DNA from: Candidatus Phycosocius bacilliformis | GTDB lineage: Bacteria > Pseudomonadota > Alphaproteobacteria > Caulobacterales > Aquidulcibacteraceae | DNA length: 64,000 nt | Assembly (NCBI RefSeq): GCF_003112735.1 | Contig: NZ_BFBR01000006.1 | Coordinates: 176,443-240,442 of the forward strand | Direction of reading: 5' to 3' | In this document: positions 60,470-64,000 of the stretch, piece by piece | How positions within the stretch are numbered: the stretch's first letter is position 1 | Layout: every line of letters starts with the position of its first letter | Translations under genes and position numbers: made by a program | The notes under the pieces: generated by a model | The model's database searches: none | The model's input: the letters and a program-made list of their open reading frames with translations, nothing else | What the model was told of the DNA's origin: nothing

Positions 60470-61723
60470 TTAGCCACTTCTTGCCCTGACCATATCAACG
60501 AACGCTGCAAGCTCCTGTATCGATACTCTCTGACTAGGAATATAGGTTTCATGTAATTTTCGTGGCACAACAAGCTGTACGTTGCTATCAAACATTTGAT
60601 CGGTTTGGGCCACTGATATGCCAGTATCGATTGTGAAGAGGTGCTTCTTTGTAATCCGATCCGCTTCTGCCAATATTTGGCGCCATCGATCCTTTAGGCT
60701 TGTTTTCGAACCTAACATGGTTAACTTGGCGTCTGGGAAATCAGAATTATGATACGCAGCGCCACTTGGAAATAAAAAATCAGGTCGGTTATTTCGCTCC
60801 GTGATAACTCCTTGTTGAAACTCCAGATTATGAGCACGAAATACTTGAGCCAAGTGATGTTCTAATGACTGTCCGGCTCGAGATTTGCGTCGATTCATTG
60901 CACTTATTGCGAACGCAAAGAAAGCATCAACATCGACCGCGCTTTCTTTGAAAAATCCATCGCGAATGCGGTCCTCCACAATCACTCTTTCCAATCGTCT
61001 GAAAAGCCGTTCCTCAAAGTCCACCCATGCCAGTATGGCATTGTCAGGGTCAATGCGTGCAGATGGCGCGGATGCGTGTTTCCAAGCAAGCTCCGCCATA
61101 ACTTTTGTTGAGGGAAATGTTCTGGCAAACGGCCTTATCAAGCCATCGAGAAAATCTTCATCTGGCTCAACAAATACAATGCCAAGCTCATCCAATATGA
61201 ACCTAGCCGCGAAGTCGATTTCAGAAGTTGAAAGGACCTTTTGATCTTGAGCAAATAGATCATCGCTCGGAGTTCGATCGAGTTTGAACAGCCACAGCAG
61301 CTGGCGTTCTATCGATGAGCCAGACGGAGCTACAATGAAGTAGAGCTCACCGTTTTCATGCATCGCGAGTAACAACGTATCGCCGGGCTGCATCGCATCT
61401 GTAACTGCATTTCCGGAGTAATAAAGACGCCACTCCCGGGACCTGTGAGGTTGATCCCTTCTTGAATCATACCAAGCCAAACTTCCTATTTCTGAGATGC
61501 CTTCCTGCTCGCCAGACAAATAGATGAAACGCCCAACAAATCCGCCAAGACCATTGGAAGACTTTTTTCGACGTTCAGTCTCTCCAAGCATTTTCATTAA
61601 TTGGCTGGCTTTATCGTTTATTTCATGTTGATTTGATACCTTTGGATTTGCTTCAACATTGGAAAGGCGCTTAACCGCAACGGCCACGAAATAATCGCTT
61701 AAAAAACCACGGGCTGTAGTCAT
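60470..61723 (-). CDS. EcoRII-type type II restriction endonuclease
   Basis: A 417-residue endonuclease with the length and layout of EcoRII (404). The N-terminal half (1 to about 200) matches the effector/DNA-binding part; the C-terminal half has the catalytic core: RRKSRAGQSLEHHLAQVF, PDFLFPS (D315) and GSKTSLKDRWRQIL (K340, K344), then KHLFTIDTGIS. EcoRII cuts CCWGG; the same site here is inferred from the paired cytosine methyltransferase. It starts 49 nt after the methyltransferase. Base composition is clearly less GC-rich than uvrB or the ribosomal genes. Confidence 0.88.
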   Translation of the reverse strand: MTTARGFLSDYFVAVAVKRLSNVEANPKVSNQHEINDKASQLMKMLGETERRKKSSNGLGGFVGRFIYLSGEQEGISEIGSLAWYDSRRDQPHRSREWRLYYSGNAVTDAMQPGDTLLLAMHENGELYFIVAPSGSSIERQLLWLFKLDRTPSDDLFAQDQKVLSTSEIDFAARFILDELGIVFVEPDEDFLDGLIRPFARTFPSTKVMAELAWKHASAPSARIDPDNAILAWVDFEERLFRRLERVIVEDRIRDGFFKESAVDVDAFFAFAISAMNRRKSRAGQSLEHHLAQVFRAHNLEFQQGVITERNNRPDFLFPSGAAYHNSDFPDAKLTMLGSKTSLKDRWRQILAEADRITKKHLFTIDTGISVAQTDQMFDSNVQLVVPRKLHETYIPSQRVSIQELAAFVDMVRARSG

Positions 61724-61772
61724 TTGCTTTCTCTATCAAAAAATCTTTGGCGCGGTCACGGTGCAAAAAGAA

Positions 61773-63032
61773 TTATCCGAATCTCTTCAAGAGCCCTTGT
61801 ACCGCCGCGCGCGTTGTGGTTGGCAAATGCTGAGCCTCAATACTGGCTTCGGATAACAAAGCTCTTCGCAAGCTACCCTCCATATGCGCAGCAACCGCTT
61901 TAACTACAGGCACAACAACAGAATTGCCGAATTGGCGATAAGCTTGAGTATCTGAAACCGGGATATGGAAGTCGTCGCCATCAGGGACATCAAACCCCAT
62001 TAGGCGTGCGCATTCGCGCGGGGTTAATCGACGTGGGCGGGTCCCCTCTTGGGCCACCAAGATTTCGGAACCATCCTTGTAGTATCGGGCAGAAAGCGTC
62101 CGTGCCACATCGTTTGGTCCAACCAATCCGAAACCAAAACCATTGCCTGCCGCTGCGTGCTTGTCCTTATATGCTTGCAAATAATCCCACAAATGTTGGG
62201 TTAGGGTATATTTGGAATCCACTTCATTATGTGACTGTAGGATTGATCCAAGTTTTGGCCCCGATCCGGGCACAGGGACCATCAAAGAGGAGAAATCAAA
62301 ATCCGTTTCGTCACGAAAGCCTACGATAAAAATTCGCTCTCGTTTCTGCGGAACCCATCCCTCTGAACTAATTACCCTGTGCTGAATGTGGTAGCCGAGT
62401 TCTTGTTCAAGCACCGCCTTGATCGTCGCGAATGTCTTGCCTCCATCATGTCGCTCTAGGTTTTTCACGTTCTCTAGAAGAAAGGCGGCGGGGCGATGGT
62501 GCGCAATAATCTTAGCAGTGTCGTAAAACAAGGTACCTTGTGTATCATCCAAAAAACCATGCGGGCGACCTAGCGCATTTTTTTTTGAAACCCCTGCTAT
62601 AGAAAAGGGCTGACAAGGGAAGCCGGCCAACAATACATCGTGCGATGGTATCCGCGCTGGGTTTGCAGAATACTCGCGGATATCCCCACCAAATTCATGA
62701 TCGACGGGGAAGTTTGCAGCATAGGTCTTGCGGCTATAAGCATCCCATTCAGAAGTAAAGACACACTCGCCGCCAATTGATTCAAAACCACGCCTCAGCC
62801 CGCCGATACCAGCGAAAAGGTCTATAAACTTGAACCAGCCATCTGTCTTCTTTTCGGCCGCAGGCGCATCGCGCGCCAACAGCCTTAGAATGGAGGCTGG
62901 AGCAACTGATTGACCGCGATCGTAGCGGTAGGCGGTACGCGCATCGATGCCACACTCGGTCGCAGCTTGGTCAACGCTCAGTCCCTTTCTCTCTCGCATG
63001 ACCCTAAACTCCGTCGCATTCAATAATTTCAT
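61773..63032 (-). CDS. DNA (cytosine-5) methyltransferase with N-terminal HTH
   Basis: A 419-residue C5 methyltransferase. Residues 1 to about 55 form a helix-turn-helix (EFRVMRERKGLSVDQAATECGIDARTAYRYDRG), as in EcoRII/SsoII-type enzymes that regulate their own operon. Motif I is DLFAGIGG (71-78), motif IV GFPCQPF (catalytic C140), motif VI LLENVKNL, motif VIII QKRERIFIVGF and motif X YRQFGNSVVVP. ATG 63032 is used; the upstream frame is not family-like. It protects the host from the adjacent endonuclease. No Vsr repair gene is present. Confidence 0.92.
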   Translation of the reverse strand: MKLLNATEFRVMRERKGLSVDQAATECGIDARTAYRYDRGQSVAPASILRLLARDAPAAEKKTDGWFKFIDLFAGIGGLRRGFESIGGECVFTSEWDAYSRKTYAANFPVDHEFGGDIREYSANPARIPSHDVLLAGFPCQPFSIAGVSKKNALGRPHGFLDDTQGTLFYDTAKIIAHHRPAAFLLENVKNLERHDGGKTFATIKAVLEQELGYHIQHRVISSEGWVPQKRERIFIVGFRDETDFDFSSLMVPVPGSGPKLGSILQSHNEVDSKYTLTQHLWDYLQAYKDKHAAAGNGFGFGLVGPNDVARTLSARYYKDGSEILVAQEGTRPRRLTPRECARLMGFDVPDGDDFHIPVSDTQAYRQFGNSVVVPVVKAVAAHMEGSLRRALLSEASIEAQHLPTTTRAAVQGLLKRFG

Positions 63033-63175
63033 TTCGGGCCCTAACTCACATCCGGCGGGACTATTTTTGACACCATGAATTGATTCGAATTGCAAGTCTT
63101 TGTTGCCGTTTTGTTCCAAACTCCGTGCTCTTGGCTTCCGCACTTTTTTTGCTCAATTGCTTCCCGCACATTGTA

Positions 63176-63386
63176 AAGCGCTTTGGTGATCCCTATGGTC
63201 CACCAAACCGCTGTTTCAATTGTTTTTGCGACAACTGGGTGGTCAAGTGTCGGTTTTCTGTGAAAACCGATCGCACCGCGACGCAGCAAAGCTGCGCACT
63301 TGACGACCCAGATGTCGCGCTCAAACTCGATGAGCCGGTTTGGTGAAACGGAAGTTGCACCAAAGCGGTTCCAGATGAAAAGCTAC
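63176..63386. repeat. Interspersed palindromic element, copy 2 (core inverted relative to copy 1)
   Basis: Same element as at 57.70-57.91 kb with outer halves in the same orientation. Arms 63228-63249 and 63297-63318; core 63250-63296 (47 bp). Reverse-complementing the core of copy 1 gives this core with one difference in 47. Left hairpin TTTGGTG/CACCAAA (63183-63207) and a right hairpin with one mismatch (63340-63365) are kept. Confidence 0.9.
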
Positions 63387-63409
63387 CCACACCCCTGTCA
63401 TTTCGGACA

Positions 63410-63470
63410 CCCCCTCACCCCCGTCCCCTCTCCCCCATCCCCTCTCCCCCTTAGGGGGCGAGGGGAGAGC
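63410..63470. repeat. Polypyrimidine tract; G-rich on the minus strand
   Basis: C-runs of 4-5 repeated six times (63410-63450) separated by 2-3 bases, followed by an inverted copy (CCCCCTTAGGGGG). The minus strand thus has six G-runs in 41 nt, a G-quadruplex-capable pattern, downstream of the tuf terminator. Confidence 0.75.
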
Positions 63471-63484
63471 GCAAGATACCCTGA

Positions 63485-63586
63485 GGTCCCCGCTCTGCGC
63501 TTACGCTCCGGCGGGGATGACACCGTTTAGTTTTGTCTTTCTAAACAAACACCTGTCATCCCGGACGGCGCAGCCGATCCGGGATC
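63485..63586. repeat. B and A repeat units near tuf
   Basis: A B unit (TCCCCGC...GCGGGGATGACACCGTTTAG, from 63487) and an A unit (TCCCGGA 63559-63565, TCCGGGA 63578-63584) in the same order and orientation as at 57.5 kb. Confidence 0.85.
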
Positions 63587-63596
63587 TTGTACCGCA

Positions 63597-63631
63597 CATA
63601 AAAACGCCCCGACCGTGTGGGTCGGGGCGTT
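63597..63631 (-). terminator. Intrinsic terminator of tuf
   Basis: AACGCCCCGACC (63603-63614), loop GTGTG, GGTCGGGGCGTT (63620-63631): a perfect 12-bp stem followed on the minus strand by TTTTT. It lies about 30 nt after the tuf stop. Confidence 0.95.
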
Positions 63632-63659
63632 CTTGATCATGAGGCTGTCGCCTCAAGTC

Positions 63660-64000
63660 TTATTCGATCACGCTGGCCACAACGCCGGCACCAACGGTGC
63701 GGCCGCCTTCGCGGATTGCAAAGCGCAGACCCTGGGTCATGGCGATCGGGGTGATCAGTTCAACCGTGATCTTGATGTTGTCGCCAGGCATCACCATTTC
63801 CACGCCCGCTGGCAACATGCAGATGCCCGTCACGTCCGTCGTCCGGAAGTAGAATTGGGGACGATAATTGGTGAAGAATGGCGTGTGACGGCCACCCTCT
63901 TCCTTCGTCAGGATATAGGCCTCAGCTTCAAACTTCTTGTGTGGCTTGATGCTGCCAGGCTTACACAACACCTGACCACGCTCCACACCCGTCCGGTCAA
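63660..64000 (-). CDS. tuf: Elongation factor Tu, C-terminal part (cut by window edge)
   Basis: The last 113 codons of EF-Tu: [19 protein letters not shown], then [46 protein letters not shown] and the terminal [20 protein letters not shown]. This is domain 3. The 5' part lies beyond the window. Whether this is the tuf linked to fusA or a second copy cannot be seen. Confidence 0.97.
   Translation of the reverse strand, partial: DRTGVERGQVLCKPGSIKPHKKFEAEAYILTKEEGGRHTPFFTNYRPQFYFRTTDVTGICMLPAGVEMVMPGDNIKITVELITPIAMTQGLRFAIREGGRTVGAGVVASVIE

Overview
The window is chromosomal DNA of a GC-rich Gram-negative alphaproteobacterium. Supporting signs are an ATP12-type F1-ATPase assembly factor, an adenylate kinase without the LID insertion, DUF3297 and TIGR02301 family proteins, the bamD-recN-ligA block, a TonB-dependent receptor and a contiguous S10-spc-alpha ribosomal cluster. 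A Caulobacterales/Hyphomonadaceae-like origin is a guess from gene content; the genus cannot be fixed by eye.

Layout. 1-16.4 kb: a cut response regulator, an APH-fold kinase, purD, a proline-rich membrane-anchored protein, then crcB, an RluC-type pseudouridine synthase, a HAD phosphatase, a bacterial voltage-gated channel, the ATP12 homologue, recG, a TesB thioesterase, an alkyltransferase-like (PWHR) protein, rarA, a DegP-type protease, an RluE-type synthase and a two-gene module (DUF2188 plus an SxFINCPFD protein). 16.5-30.7 kb: 28 genes, all on the minus strand, from rpsJ (S10) down to rplQ (L17), including secY, adk and rpoA, closed by an intrinsic terminator; a candidate promoter lies upstream of rpsJ. 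31-41 kb: an uncertain Cys-containing frame, a VapBC-type toxin-antitoxin pair with an operator palindrome over its -10, DUF3297, a GNAT acetyltransferase, a second proline-rich protein related to the first, a Tat-exported PhoX-type protein, ligA, recN and bamD. 41-57 kb: tag, a nitronate monooxygenase-like protein, a TIGR02301 protein, a double-receiver protein, an EamA transporter, a SIMPL protein, a decayed fibronectin-III/cytochrome-peroxidase-like gene, a WecA/MraY-family transferase, a LysR regulator, a GST, an HTH/membrane-protein pair with twin operators, a 2OG-Fe(II) oxygenase, a TonB-dependent receptor, a NUDIX hydrolase, an MFS transporter and rpmG. 57.3-64 kb: interspersed and tandem repeats, uvrB, an AT-richer EcoRII-type restriction-modification pair, more repeats, and the 3' end of tuf.

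How the parts fit. Genome maintenance is well represented (recG, ATL, rarA, ligA, recN, tag, uvrB); ATL proteins elsewhere hand alkylated guanine to UvrABC. Envelope biogenesis is represented by secY, bamD, degP and the WecA-like enzyme. tuf is on the same strand as rpsJ but about 33 kb upstream, so the usual tuf-rpsJ neighbourhood is not kept here.

The most unusual feature is a pair of interspersed elements of about 210 bp (57.70-57.91 kb and 63.18-63.39 kb). Their outer halves are in the same orientation, but the 47-bp core between 22-bp inverted arms is flipped between the copies, with 46 of 47 bases matching after reverse complementation. They bracket uvrB and the restriction-modification genes.
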